NCBI RefSeq assembly: GCF_001425665.1
Contig: NZ_LMCX01000001.1
Coordinates: 989,651 to 1,053,650, forward strand
Origin: Yonghaparkia sp. Root332
Lineage (GTDB): Bacteria > Actinomycetota > Actinomycetes > Actinomycetales > Microbacteriaceae
DNA: 64,000 nt
Direction of reading: 5' to 3'
Shown here: positions 23,689-32,812 of the stretch, in pieces
Layout of the letters: every line of letters starts with the position of its first letter
Numbering within the stretch: the first letter of the stretch is position 1
Made by a program: the position numbers and the translations under genes
Notes under the pieces: generated by a model
Databases searched by the model: none
The model's input: only the letters and a program-made list of their open reading frames with translations
What the model was told of the DNA's origin: nothing

Positions 23689-24519
23689 ATGATCGAGTTC
23701 CTCGCCGGAGTGGCGGCCGAGATCGGGTGGGCGCTTCCCGTCGCAGCCGTGCTGTGGTTCATCGCGCGACGCGTCACGCGCATCGAGACCACGGCCGGCT
23801 CGACCCGCACCGCGGCGACTCGCCCGGCCTGGCAGCGTGCGGTCGGTCTCGTCGGCGCCGCCGCGGCCCTCTGGGGGCTGCTCATCGGGATGGGCGCGCT
23901 CATCACGACCGTCCTGGCGCCGGTGCGCGACCTCGACGTCGCCATCATCGAGCGCCTGGTCGAGAGCCGGACCGATCCGCTGACCGCGCTCGCTCACATC
24001 GGCGACAAGATCGGGAACACGCCGGGCATCATCGCGATGGTCGTCATCTCGGCCACCGTCGCGCACGCGCTGACGCGGCGCTGGGCGCCGGCGCTGGTCG
24101 TCGTGGCCGCTGCGGCGGGCGAGACCTCCATCTTCCTCGCGACCCAGGTGGCGATCAGTCGGGCGCGACCGGATGTCGAGCAGCTCGCCGGCGAGCCGGC
24201 GACGTCGTCGTTCCCGTCCGGGCACGTCGCGGCGACGATCGTCACCTACGGCTGCATCGCCCTGCTCGTGCTCGCCTGGTCGCGCGGCGCGGTGCGCGTC
24301 GTGGCCGTCGCCGCGGCCATCGTGCTCCCGCTGCTGGTCGCGTGGGCGCGCATGTACCAGGGGATGCACTTCCCGAGCGACGTGCTCGCGAGCTTCCTCT
24401 TCGCGCCGCTGTGGCTGGCCGTGTGCTGGTGGGCGATCCGACCGCAGCCGCGAGGCGAGACGGTGCGGATGGGCCGGGCAGTGGCGGACGTGGAGAACGC
24501 GACGCCCCCCGCACGCTGA
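23689..24519 (+). CDS. PAP2-family membrane phosphatase
   Basis: A 276-residue integral membrane protein with about six helices and the three-part PAP2 phosphatase signature: RARPD near 158, SFPSGH near 172, and GMHFPSDV near 222. It should dephosphorylate lipid phosphates at the outer face of the membrane. I use ATG at 23689; a GTG at 23647 is in frame but has no better ribosome site. First backbone gene after the island. A second PAP2 protein is encoded at 26147. Confidence 0.85.
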   Translation: MIEFLAGVAAEIGWALPVAAVLWFIARRVTRIETTAGSTRTAATRPAWQRAVGLVGAAAALWGLLIGMGALITTVLAPVRDLDVAIIERLVESRTDPLTALAHIGDKIGNTPGIIAMVVISATVAHALTRRWAPALVVVAAAAGETSIFLATQVAISRARPDVEQLAGEPATSSFPSGHVAATIVTYGCIALLVLAWSRGAVRVVAVAAAIVLPLLVAWARMYQGMHFPSDVLASFLFAPLWLAVCWWAIRPQPRGETVRMGRAVADVENATPPAR

Positions 24520-24568
24520 GTCCTCTAGGTTCGTGCGGGCGCCACCGCCGTCTTTCGGAGAGGACCCC

Positions 24569-25273
24569 ATGAGGACAGACCACTACGACTCCTTCGCCGA
24601 GGCCTACGACGCGGAGAACGCCTCGAGTCTCGTCAACGCCCATTACGAGCGGCCCGCGATGATCGCGCTGGCGGGGGATGTCCGCGGCCGGCGCATCCTC
24701 GACGCCGGCTGCGGATCGGGCCCGCTCTCGGCCGCCCTGCGCGAGCGCGGCGCCGAGATGTCCGGCTTCGACGGCAGCCCCGCGATGATCGAGCTCGCGC
24801 GCCGGCGGCTGGGCGACGGCGTACCGCTCGAGGTGGCGGATCTCGCCGAGCCGCTTCCGTACGATGACGAGTCGTTCGACGTCGTCGTCGCCTCGCTCGT
24901 GCTGCACTACCTCGAGGACTGGTCGGGGCCGCTGGCCGAGCTGCGTCGCGTGCTGACACCGGGCGGGCGTCTGATCGTCTCCGTCAACCACCCGACGGTC
25001 TACATGATCAACTACCCGGATCAGGACTACTTCGTCACGCGACGATTCTCTGAGGAGTACGAGTTCGCCGGGCAGGCGGGCACGCTGACCTACTGGCATC
25101 GACCGCTCCACGCGGTCACCGACGCGGTCATCTCGGCCGGATTCCGGATCGCGGCGCTCGCCGAGCCGCCCGTGTCGCCCCTCGCCCCGCCGGAGCTGCT
25201 CCCTCCGAAGATCCGCAGCGGCGAGAAGTCGGCCTTCCTGTGCTTCCTGTTCCTCGTGCTCGAGAAGGCCTGA
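24569..25273 (+). CDS. Class I SAM-dependent methyltransferase
   Basis: A 234-residue soluble methyltransferase: motif I ILDAGCGSG at 43-51, acidic loop DGSPAMIELAR, and motif IV-like VVASLVLHYLEDW. ATG follows CGGAGAGGACCCC. It resembles the UbiE/Methyltransf_11 group with a 60-residue C-terminal lid (LTYWHRPLHAVTDAVISAGF). The substrate cannot be read from sequence. Confidence 0.85.
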   Translation: MRTDHYDSFAEAYDAENASSLVNAHYERPAMIALAGDVRGRRILDAGCGSGPLSAALRERGAEMSGFDGSPAMIELARRRLGDGVPLEVADLAEPLPYDDESFDVVVASLVLHYLEDWSGPLAELRRVLTPGGRLIVSVNHPTVYMINYPDQDYFVTRRFSEEYEFAGQAGTLTYWHRPLHAVTDAVISAGFRIAALAEPPVSPLAPPELLPPKIRSGEKSAFLCFLFLVLEKA

Positions 25274-25322
25274 TCGAGGCGGCGTCGGCCGGTTCGGATC
25301 CGCACGGGCCTAGGGTGGGGGC

Positions 25323-25715
25323 ATGACCGACTCGCTCCTCTCGCTGGGCGATCAGCGCTTCCTGCTCCTGACGACGTATCGCCGGACGGGAGCCGCGGTC
25401 TCCACACCCGTGTGGGTCGCGCGCGACGGTGACGCTCTCCTCGTCTCCACGCCGCGCGATTCGGGCAAGGTCAAGCGACTGCGCAATGACGCGCAGGTGG
25501 AGCTCACGGCGTGCGGACGATTCGGGCGGCCGCGGCGGGGCAGTCGAGCCGTCCGCGCCGTGGGACGCCTCCAGGACGATCAGACGGCCGTGGATCGCGT
25601 CACCGCGCTGCTGCGCGCCAAGATGCCGCTGGAGTACCCCCTCGTCATGCGGCTCGAGGGCTCCCTGGGCTCCGAGCGCGAGAAGCGCGTGGTCATCCGG
25701 ATCACCGAGGAGTAG
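25323..25715 (+). CDS. PPOX-class F420-dependent oxidoreductase
   Basis: A 130-residue split-barrel flavin/F420-binding protein. GAAVSTPVWVARDGDALLVS and GKVKRLRNDAQVELTACG are the hallmarks of the actinobacterial PPOX-class F420-dependent family. A leaderless-type start follows TAGGGT by 9 bases. Probably reduces small molecules with F420H2; substrate unknown. Confidence 0.85.
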   Translation: MTDSLLSLGDQRFLLLTTYRRTGAAVSTPVWVARDGDALLVSTPRDSGKVKRLRNDAQVELTACGRFGRPRRGSRAVRAVGRLQDDQTAVDRVTALLRAKMPLEYPLVMRLEGSLGSEREKRVVIRITEE

Positions 25716-25739
25716 GCGCCCGCCACGGCCGGAGCCGAG

Positions 25740-26072
25740 CTACGACTCCTCGTCGTACATGAACTCGCGCAGCTCCTGCGGGCACCGGCACGCGGCTGCG
25801 ATCCGCTGCGCCCAGTGCAGCGCCTCCTCCCGCGTCGGCACCTCGATGATCGTGAAGCCGCCGTCGAAGGGCGGGTAGATCGGCGCGCTCACGGCGCCGT
25901 CCGCGGCGACCGTGACCGGCTCGACGCCCTCGTCGATGCCTCCGCCGAAGACGTAGGCGCCTGCGGCCTTGAGATCGCGGATCACCTGGTGCGAATCGTC
26001 GACGACCTGCTGCCACTGGCCGTCGGGCACCTGCATGACACCGCTCGGGAGCGAGATCACGTACTTCGTCAT
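25740..26072 (-). CDS. YCII/DGPF-domain protein
   Basis: A 110-residue ferredoxin-fold protein of the YciI/DGPF family: KYVISLPSGVM at the start, DGGFTIIEVPTREEALHWAQRIA in the middle. Such proteins often accompany ECF sigma factors or occur alone. ATG at 26070-26072 has GGAGG six bases upstream; the GTG one codon earlier would be too close. Function unknown. Confidence 0.8.
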   Translation of the reverse strand: MTKYVISLPSGVMQVPDGQWQQVVDDSHQVIRDLKAAGAYVFGGGIDEGVEPVTVAADGAVSAPIYPPFDGGFTIIEVPTREEALHWAQRIAAACRCPQELREFMYDEES

Positions 26073-26146
26073 CACAGACCTCCGATACGGGTGGCGACCG
26101 TGCGGGCGACGACGCCGATGACGGAGAAGCTACACCTGCCGCAGCC

Positions 26147-26890
26147 TCACGGCTGCGGAGTGCCCACCCGGACCGTCCGCCACGTGTCGATCGCGATCAC
26201 GCCGCCGAGCACGATGAGCGAGAGCGAGATCGACGCGAGCGCATCGGTCGGCCAGTGGTAGCCGAGGTACACCCGGCACACCGCCGTCGCGGCCACGAGG
26301 ACGATCGCGACGAGGAACGCGATCACGGTCGAGATCGGGTACCGGCGGCGCGAGAACACGAGGAAGGTCGTGATGAGCAGGAAGTCGGTCGCGCCCATGA
26401 CGTGCCCGGAGGGGAACGACGGCGTGTAGTCCGCGTCGAGCAGCATGAGGGAGATCGGCGGGCGGTCGCGGCCGATGATCGGGGCGAGCGTCTGCACGAT
26501 CGCCACGCCGACGATCATGCCGCCGGCGAGAACGAACGGTCGCCAGGCGTGCTTGGCGGCGAACCCCCACCACACGGTCGTGACGAGGACGATGATCGGC
26601 ATCGCGATGGGGCCGAAAACGTTCGCGATGATCGTCATGACGATCGTGAGACCCGGCGACTCCATGCTCCGCAGCCAGTCCTGGATCGGCTGATCGATGA
26701 CCGACAGCCCATCGCTCTCACGGACCGAGTCGAGGATGACGAGGAAGGCGACGAGCCCGATCGCGCCGAGCGACCCGGCGATGATGTACAGATTCCGTCG
26801 GGCGGACGGGCGCACCGTCCGCTCCTCGACGACGAACTTCTCGTGGAAGCGACGCAGCGCCCCCGGCTTCTTCGCGGCCGTCTCTGTCAC
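26147..26890 (-). CDS. PAP2-family membrane phosphatase
   Basis: A 247-residue membrane phosphatase with the PAP2 signature GRDRPP near 143, PSFPSGHVMG near 160 and YLGYHWPTDALAS near 210, between six hydrophobic segments. The start is taken as GTG at 26888-26890, with GGAGGAG upstream and the frame opening MTETAAKKPGAL. Probably a lipid-phosphate phosphatase. Confidence 0.85.
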   Translation of the reverse strand: MTETAAKKPGALRRFHEKFVVEERTVRPSARRNLYIIAGSLGAIGLVAFLVILDSVRESDGLSVIDQPIQDWLRSMESPGLTIVMTIIANVFGPIAMPIIVLVTTVWWGFAAKHAWRPFVLAGGMIVGVAIVQTLAPIIGRDRPPISLMLLDADYTPSFPSGHVMGATDFLLITTFLVFSRRRYPISTVIAFLVAIVLVAATAVCRVYLGYHWPTDALASISLSLIVLGGVIAIDTWRTVRVGTPQP

Positions 26891-26958
26891 TCCCGGTACT
26901 CCTCCGTCGCTCCGCCCGGCACGCCGAGATGTCACCGCAGGGTATCGCGACCTCCGCT

Positions 26959-28668
26959 CTACCGCAGGCGCCAGGGAGCGACGGCGTGCAGGGCCGGCAG
27001 CGCGGCGGCGATGACCAGCACCGTGCCGAGGACCTCGTCACCCGGGCGGAGGATCGCGCCCGCGATGAGCAGCCCCGCCGCGAGAATCGCCGAGGTCGTG
27101 CGGCGCACGCTCGCGTCGATGACGCGCAGGCGCTGCTCGACCTCGGGGCTGCGGACGGCGAGCTCGCCGCGGTCGAGGCGCGTGGCGAGAGCATCCACCC
27201 GCTGGGGGAGCCGGGCGAGCGCGGACAGGATGGACACGGCCTCGCGACCGAGCGATCGAGCCGTCGACGCGCCGCCGCCGTTGAGGAGGGTGCGGGCGAA
27301 GGGGTCGACCGCGTCCCACATGTTGAAGTCGCGGTTGAGGGCGCTCGTGACGCCCGAGATGAGCGAGATGGTGCGGATCAGCAGCAGGAAGCTCTCCGGC
27401 AGCTGGAACGGGAGCGTGCGGATGACCTCGCTGAACTGGCGAGCGAACGCCTCGAGCTCGCGCGGGTCGATGCGCGTGAGCTCGGCGACGCCCATGCCGC
27501 CGAAGCGGTCGAAGAGGGCCGAGATCGCGCGCTCGAGCTCGACCGTGTCGGCCGACGGCAGCAGCACGCCGAGGCGCTGGGTCGCCGCGACCCAGCCGCG
27601 GGCGTCCCGGGCGGCCACCGCGAAGATGAACTGCCGCAGGCCGTCGCGCAGCTCGTCGTCGATCTCGCCCATCATGCCGAAGTCGATGAAGGTGAGCGCG
27701 AAGCCGCCCGGGTCGCCGCCGGCGGCGGGGGTGACGAAGATGTTGCCGGGGTGCGGGTCGGCGTGGAAGAACCCGGCGACGAAGATCTGCTCGAACGTCG
27801 CACGCGCGAGCTCGGCGGCGACGGCGTTCGGGTCGATGCCGGCGGCCTGCAGCGCGGCGATGTCGGTGATCTTGATCGCCGTGACGTCGCTGAGCGTCAG
27901 CAGGCGGCGGGCGCTGCGCTCCCACACGACGACGGGGGTGCCGACGCGCGGATCGTCGGCGAAGTCGGCGGCGAAGCGCTCGACGTTGACGGCCTCGTGG
28001 ACGTAGTCGATCTCCTCCAGGCTCGTCGTCGCGAACTCCTCCACGAGCGCCGGGGCGTCGGTGCGCCGGTTGACGAGCCGCACGCGCGAGAGCCAGCGGC
28101 CGACACGGCGCAGCGCGGCGAGGTCGACCTCGACGATCTGCTCGATCCCGGGGCGCAGGACCTTCACGACGACGTCCTCGAAGCCGAGGTCGGCGGCGAT
28201 GCCGGGCGACAGGCGGGCCCGGTGCGCCTGACCGAGGGAGGCGGCCGCGATGGGCGTCGGGTCGACGAACCCGAACGCGCGATCGAGGGGGATGCCCAGT
28301 TCGCGCTCGGCCTGCGCGACGATCGCCGCGAACGGCTCGGGAGCCACCTCGTCCTGCAGCCCCTCGAGCTCGCGCGTGATCTCCGGCGGCAGCACGTCGA
28401 GCCGCGATGACAGGAACTGGCCGACCTTGATCATGAGCCCGCCCAGATCGGCGGCGAGGTCGTGGAATCGGCGCGAGAGCCGCTGCAGGCGACGGATGCG
28501 CCCGCGCGCTGCGAGCCGGCCGAGGCCGAACCGCGGCAGCACGAGCTCGAACCACCACGCCTGCACGAGCGCGCGCGCCGCGAAGCGCATGATCCGCCGG
28601 TAGCGCGCGCGAAGAGCCGGGTTGCGCTGGACCTCGGCGGAGAGCGTCTCGTCGCCGGGTGTCGGCAC
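26959..28668 (-). CDS. AarF/UbiB (ABC1) family kinase-like protein
   Basis: A 569-residue protein of the atypical UbiB/ABC1 kinase family: KVGQFLSSR (KxGQ motif), the Ala-rich nucleotide loop AAASLGQAH, VVKVLRPG lysine, HADPHPGN catalytic loop and FIDFGMMG. Two C-terminal hydrophobic segments (SAILAAGLLIAGAIL; LGTVLVIAAALPALHA) anchor it in the membrane. The GTG start directly abuts GGAGG, so the exact start is uncertain. It follows the PadR gene with a 4-base gap. The family acts as an ATPase in lipid or quinone metabolism. Confidence 0.88.
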   Translation of the reverse strand: MPTPGDETLSAEVQRNPALRARYRRIMRFAARALVQAWWFELVLPRFGLGRLAARGRIRRLQRLSRRFHDLAADLGGLMIKVGQFLSSRLDVLPPEITRELEGLQDEVAPEPFAAIVAQAERELGIPLDRAFGFVDPTPIAAASLGQAHRARLSPGIAADLGFEDVVVKVLRPGIEQIVEVDLAALRRVGRWLSRVRLVNRRTDAPALVEEFATTSLEEIDYVHEAVNVERFAADFADDPRVGTPVVVWERSARRLLTLSDVTAIKITDIAALQAAGIDPNAVAAELARATFEQIFVAGFFHADPHPGNIFVTPAAGGDPGGFALTFIDFGMMGEIDDELRDGLRQFIFAVAARDARGWVAATQRLGVLLPSADTVELERAISALFDRFGGMGVAELTRIDPRELEAFARQFSEVIRTLPFQLPESFLLLIRTISLISGVTSALNRDFNMWDAVDPFARTLLNGGGASTARSLGREAVSILSALARLPQRVDALATRLDRGELAVRSPEVEQRLRVIDASVRRTTSAILAAGLLIAGAILRPGDEVLGTVLVIAAALPALHAVAPWRLR

Positions 28669-28672
28669 CCTC

Positions 28673-29251
28673 CTAGCCTTCGGCGAGGAGGGCGTAGAGC
28701 TTGCGCCGCGTCTCGTCGAGGAGGGCGGCCGCGCGCTCCTTCTGCTCGCGCGAGCCCGACTGCGCGACCTGCGCCGCGGCCTGGGCGAGGCGGGCGCCGG
28801 CGCGCGGCACGGCGGCGGAGGTCTCGTCCCAGCGGGGCAGGCGCCAGTCGTGCTCGTCGCGTCGGGCGTGCTCGTGGTCGTGCGCGTCGGCGGCCGCGGC
28901 CGCATGGGCGGTCGCCTCGGCGGCGGCCGCGCGACCCGTCTCGGTGAGCGAGTAGACCGTGCGCTCGCCGTCGTTCTGCGTGTGGAGGAGCCCCTCATCG
29001 GTGAGCTGCTGCAGCATCGGGTAGACGGCGCTCGCGCCGGGCGTCCACGCCCCACCGCTCGCGGCCGCGATCGTCTGCATGACCTGGTGGCCGTTCATCG
29101 GCTCGCGGGAGAGCGCGGAGAGCACGGCGACCCGGATGTCGCCGTGGCCCGAGGTCGTGGAGGAGCGCCCGCCGGAGCGAGGCGAGAACGCGTCGCGGAG
29201 GCCGTCGACGGCCTCGCGGAGGTCGAAGCCGGCGGAGGAGGAGCTGCGCAT
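28673..29251 (-). CDS. PadR-family transcriptional regulator
   Basis: A 192-residue regulator. The PadR winged helix covers about 38-105 (IRVAVLSALSREPMNGHQVM, AVYPMLQQLTDEGLL), followed by an Ala/His-rich segment (AAAADAHDHEH) and a C-terminal helical dimerisation region. It lies directly upstream of the UbiB gene and is probably cotranscribed. Effector unknown. Confidence 0.88.
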   Translation of the reverse strand: MRSSSSAGFDLREAVDGLRDAFSPRSGGRSSTTSGHGDIRVAVLSALSREPMNGHQVMQTIAAASGGAWTPGASAVYPMLQQLTDEGLLHTQNDGERTVYSLTETGRAAAAEATAHAAAAADAHDHEHARRDEHDWRLPRWDETSAAVPRAGARLAQAAAQVAQSGSREQKERAAALLDETRRKLYALLAEG

Positions 29252-29425
29252 CGGGGAGTCCCTTCGGAGAGGGCGGCGCGAACGGCCGCCGTGCTGATGC
29301 CGACGGTACGCCGCGTCTCTGGATGCGCGCTCACCGCCGGCCGCAAGCCCCTGTCGAGCGACCTGAGCGTCTGCTCGTCCTTCCCCGAGGCCCCGCGACC
29401 TTCGCTCGACGTTCCGCGATCGAGG

Positions 29426-29896
29426 TCAGTCCACGAGCAGCTGGGCGATCCGGTGCTCGATGAGCTCCTTGAGCACGAGCGACGTCGCGGTGCGTCGGAT
29501 GCCCGGGCACCGCAGGATCTTCTGGCCCACCTCGTACAGATGGTCGGCATCGCGCGCGACGACCTGGATGAGCAGGTCGTCGACGCCCGACATCGCGACG
29601 CACTCGATGATCTCTGGGATCTCGCGCAGCGCGACCATCGCGTCGTCGAAGCGGTGCTGATCGACCTCGGCGGTCACCATCGCGCGGACCGCGTAGCCGA
29701 GCGATTCGGGATGCGCGGTGATCGAGTGCGGGCGCAGCGTGCGGCCGTCGAAGAGCTGGCTGATGCGGTTCTGCACCGTACCGCGTGCGAGGCCGAGCGC
29801 CTCGGCGAGCCAGCCGACCGTCGCGCGCGGGTCGCGATCGAGAGCGGCGAGGATGCGCCGGCTCGACCGATCGAGGAGTCTGGGCGAATTGACCAT
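29426..29896 (-). CDS. Lrp/AsnC-family regulator
   Basis: A 156-residue feast/famine regulator: HTH at about 8-58 (DRSSRRILAALDRDPRATVG, ARGTVQNRISQL) and a RAM ligand-binding domain at 70-150 (VAMSGVDDLLIQVVARDADHL). It is divergent from the leucine dehydrogenase gene, and a perfect inverted repeat lies between them (29933-29947). It most likely controls that amino-acid dehydrogenase in response to branched-chain or aromatic amino acids. Confidence 0.88.
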   Translation of the reverse strand: MVNSPRLLDRSSRRILAALDRDPRATVGWLAEALGLARGTVQNRISQLFDGRTLRPHSITAHPESLGYAVRAMVTAEVDQHRFDDAMVALREIPEIIECVAMSGVDDLLIQVVARDADHLYEVGQKILRCPGIRRTATSLVLKELIEHRIAQLLVD

Positions 29897-29932
29897 GGTG
29901 CGCTCACAGTACGCGCTCATCATGGTCGGATC

Positions 29933-29947
29933 GACCACTTGTCGCAG
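29933..29947. promoter_or_regulatory. Candidate Lrp operator
   Basis: TGGTCG-GAT-CGACCA is a perfect 6+3+6 inverted repeat in the 181-bp gap between the divergent Lrp-type regulator and leucine dehydrogenase genes, 37 bp from the regulator start. Position suggests the regulator binds it. Confidence 0.5.
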
Positions 29948-30077
29948 GCGCACTGGCGCAGAACGCGCAGACGGCGTTGACTCACTGGTCATGATGCGCA
30001 CCGGTGCGCGAGCGGCGATCCCGCGCGGGCGCCGGATCGATCCCGCCCACGACCGCACCGATCTCCCTGGAGTCATC

Positions 30078-31157
30078 ATGCCGACCGCACCCCTGCCCGA
30101 GTTCACCCACGAGCGCGTCTCGACCGTGCGCGGCGAGCGCTCGGGCCTCGCGATCACCGTCGCTCTGCACTCCTCGGCGATCGGGCCGGCGCTCGGCGGC
30201 TGCCGCATGTGGCGCTACCCGCAGTGGATCGACGGGGTCGCCGACGCGATGCGCCTCGCCTCCGCGATGACGATGAAGAACGCGCTCGCCGACATCGGCG
30301 CGGGCGGCGGCAAGTCGGTCATCGCGCTCGGCCCCGACGACGTCGTCGACGACGAGCGCCGCCGTGCCGCGCTGCTCGACCTCGGCGACCTCATCGAGAC
30401 CTTCGGCGGGCGCTACCGCACGGCCGAGGACGTCGGCACCACCGAGCACGACATGCTCGTCGTGCGCGAGCGCACCGAGCACGTCGTCGGCCTCCCTGCC
30501 GCGAACGGCGGGGCGGGGGAGCCCGCCGAGGGCACCGCTCTCGGCGTGTACGTCTCGATCGAGCGCGTGATCGAGGAGCTCTTCGACTCCGGCTCGCTCG
30601 TCGGCCGCTCGTTCGTGATCTCCGGTCTCGGCCAGGTCGGCTCGCGCCTCGCCGAGCGGCTCGCCCGCGCCGGCGCGCGACTGTTCGTCACCGACATCGC
30701 CGAGTCGAAGCGCGCCCTCGCGGCTGACCTCGGCGCGACCTGGATCGACGTCGACGCCGCCCTCACGACCCCCGCGGACGTGTTCGTGCCCGCCGGACTC
30801 GGCGGGGTGCTCACCCCGGCGACGATCGCGACGCTGCCGGTCCGCGCGGTCGTCGGCCCGGCCAACAACCCGCTCGCCTACCGGTCGGGAGCGGAGCACC
30901 TGGCGGCCCGCGGCATCCTCTACGCACCCGACTTCGTGGTCAACGCGGGCGGCGTCATCCACCTCGCGCTCACCGGCGACGGCGCCTCGCCCGCCGCGAT
31001 CGACGCGCGCCTGCGCGGCATCGGCGACACGCTGTCGGAGATCCTGTGCGCGGCGCGCGCGAAGGGCGTCACGCCGCTCGCGGCGGCCGAGGCCCTCGCA
31101 GTCGAGCGCGTCGAGCGGGCGCGCGCGGCGTCCGCGGTCGGGGTGCTCGCGGTCTGA
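30078..31157 (+). CDS. Leucine/Glu/Phe/Val dehydrogenase
   Basis: A 359-residue amino-acid dehydrogenase. The substrate domain has GGCRMWRYP, catalytic lysines K67 (MTMKNALA) and K79 (GAGGGKS), and D118 (RTAEDVGTT). The NAD-binding Rossmann domain starts with GLGQVGSRLAERL (183-195). It oxidatively deaminates branched-chain or aromatic amino acids to 2-oxo acids, making NADH. The ATG at 30078 gives the family's normal length. Divergent from an Lrp-type regulator. Confidence 0.92.
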   Translation: MPTAPLPEFTHERVSTVRGERSGLAITVALHSSAIGPALGGCRMWRYPQWIDGVADAMRLASAMTMKNALADIGAGGGKSVIALGPDDVVDDERRRAALLDLGDLIETFGGRYRTAEDVGTTEHDMLVVRERTEHVVGLPAANGGAGEPAEGTALGVYVSIERVIEELFDSGSLVGRSFVISGLGQVGSRLAERLARAGARLFVTDIAESKRALAADLGATWIDVDAALTTPADVFVPAGLGGVLTPATIATLPVRAVVGPANNPLAYRSGAEHLAARGILYAPDFVVNAGGVIHLALTGDGASPAAIDARLRGIGDTLSEILCAARAKGVTPLAAAEALAVERVERARAASAVGVLAV

Positions 31158-31530
31158 CGGATGTCGCACCCGACGAGTCGACGCCGGTCGCCGTCATCGC
31201 GACGACGCTCGACGCACCGACCTTCATCCCGGTCTCCGTCCCGCAGCGCCTGACGCGAGCGGAGGAGGACGAGCAAGGACGCTGCGTGGGCATCGCGACA
31301 CCGCGCACTGCATCCTTCGTGGGGTCGGTCGGACGCAGCGTTGGGCGGCCAGCGACGGCCGACTGCGGCCAGCGATCCGGCGCGCCCGACGCCTGCGCCC
31401 CGGCGGCCGCGAGCAGCCCTGCTCGGAAGCGTCGTGCCGCCGTGCCCCGTCCTGGTCGGCGTTCTCCTGCGCGGCACCTCACGCGCGGACGCCCGCCGAA
31501 CCTGATGCACGCTCGCGCATTCGTCTGCGT
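31158..31530. other. 370-bp stretch without a recognisable gene
   Basis: Between leucine dehydrogenase and the sugar transporter promoter. Several frames are open only because of high GC. None has a start with a ribosome site or recognisable protein character. It may be the long upstream region of the transporter operon or a decayed gene. Confidence 0.5.
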
Positions 31531-31534
31531 ATAC

Positions 31535-31553
31535 GGTTGCGCAATCGCATGCG
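31535..31553. promoter_or_regulatory. LacI-type operator upstream of sugar transporter
   Basis: CGGTTGCGCAATCG (31535-31548, one mismatch from a perfect palindrome with a central CG) lies 64 bp before frcB. The 17-mer TTGCGCAATCGCATGCG (31537-31553) recurs exactly, inverted, at 36477-36493 upstream of the kinase gene. A LacI-family gene lies between, so both are likely bound by it. Confidence 0.7.
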
Positions 31554-31611
31554 GAGCTGTTTGACTGTGTTTCGGCACCAACGGGGGATGACCGATTCCA
31601 AGGAGGATTCA

Positions 31612-32718
31612 ATGAAGAGTCAGACTGCACGAGCACCGCGCTTCGGACGGATCACCACGGCGACGGCCGCATTCGCGTCCGCTGCCCTGCTGCTCTCCGG
31701 ATGCGCCGCCTCCGCCGACAGCGGCGCGACCGAGGGCACCGAGGGCGACGACCCGATCGGCGTCACGCTGATCGTGAAGACCGAGGCGAACCCGTTCTTC
31801 GTCGCGATGCAGGAGGGCGCCGAGGCGGCCGCCGAGGAGGCCGGCGTCGAGCTGACCTTCGCCGCGGGCAGCGAGGACGGCGACGAGGCGAGCCAGATCA
31901 CCGCCATCGAGAACGCGATCGCCCGCGGCGACGAGGGCATCCTCATCGCCCTCAACGGGCCCGGCGTCAACAGCGCGATCGAGCGGGCCCGCGACGCGGG
32001 GCTGTACGTGATCGCGCTGGACACCGCGCCCGACCCGGCCGATGTCGTCGACATCACCTTCGCCACCGACAACCGTCGAGCGGGCAACCTCATCGGCTCG
32101 TGGGCCGCCGCGCAGCTCGACGGCGAGAAGGCCGTCATCGCCCTGCTCGACGTCTTCGACGACCGCATCGTGAGCGTCGACTACAACCGCGACCAGGGCT
32201 TCCTCGAGGGGATGGGGATCGACGTCGCCGACCCGAACCTCAACGGGGATGAGGCGCCGACCGGCACGTACTCGGGCGGCGACTACGAGATCGTCGGCAA
32301 CGAGGCCACCGGAGGCGCCGAGGACGGCGGCCGCGCAGCGATGGAGACCCTGCTGTCCAAGAACCCGGACATCAACATCGTCTACACGATCAACGAGCCG
32401 GCCGCCTTCGGCGCCTACCAGGCCCTCGAGGCGGCAGGACGCGAGGACGACGCCCTGATCGTCTCGGTCGACGGCGGATGCGCGGGCGTCGAGTACGTCT
32501 CCGATGGCATCATCGACGCCACGGCTCAGCAGTACCCCGTCGACATGGCGCGGCTCGGCGTCGAGGCCATCGTCGAGCTCGTCGAGACCGGCGAGGCCCC
32601 GGAGGTCACCGACGGACTGGACTTCTTCGACACCGGGGTCGCCCTCGTGACGGACGACCCGGTCGACGGCGTCGAGAGCATCGACACCGCCGAGGCCAGC
32701 GAGCTCTGCTGGGGCTAG
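31612..32718 (+). CDS. frcB: Sugar ABC transporter substrate-binding lipoprotein (FrcB-like)
   Basis: A 368-residue exported lipoprotein (lipobox LLSGC, lipidated C31) of the ribose/fructose-binding periplasmic-binding fold: VTLIVKTEANPFFVAMQEGA at the start, GDEGILIALNGPGVNSAI hinge strand, ITFATDNRRAGNLIGSWAA, and DALIVSVDGGCAGV. AAGGAGG precedes the ATG. It heads a three-gene transporter operon. Fructose is suggested by gene order and a single-domain ATPase (as in rhizobial Frc), but other sugars are possible. Confidence 0.85.
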   Translation: MKSQTARAPRFGRITTATAAFASAALLLSGCAASADSGATEGTEGDDPIGVTLIVKTEANPFFVAMQEGAEAAAEEAGVELTFAAGSEDGDEASQITAIENAIARGDEGILIALNGPGVNSAIERARDAGLYVIALDTAPDPADVVDITFATDNRRAGNLIGSWAAAQLDGEKAVIALLDVFDDRIVSVDYNRDQGFLEGMGIDVADPNLNGDEAPTGTYSGGDYEIVGNEATGGAEDGGRAAMETLLSKNPDINIVYTINEPAAFGAYQALEAAGREDDALIVSVDGGCAGVEYVSDGIIDATAQQYPVDMARLGVEAIVELVETGEAPEVTDGLDFFDTGVALVTDDPVDGVESIDTAEASELCWG

Positions 32719-32738
32719 ACGGCACCGGATCCACCACG

Positions 32739-32774
32739 GGCGTCGGCCCTGGGGTCACCCTCAGGGCCGACGCC
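32739..32774 (+). repeat. Stable intercistronic hairpin after frcB
   Basis: GGCGTCGGCCCTG / CAGGGCCGACGCC forms a 13-bp perfect stem whose loop can add GGGT-C-ACCC. It lies in the 94-bp gap between the binding protein and permease genes and lacks a U-run. It probably stabilises the frcB mRNA or partly terminates, raising binding protein over transporter. Confidence 0.65.
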
Positions 32775-32812
32775 GCACATCCTGATCCGCGACGAACGAA
32801 AAGGCCATCGAC

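Noticed and set aside
31158-31530. Possible decayed gene between leucine dehydrogenase and frcB
   Set aside because: No frame shows recognisable protein segments or a plausible start, so I list it only as a gene-free stretch.
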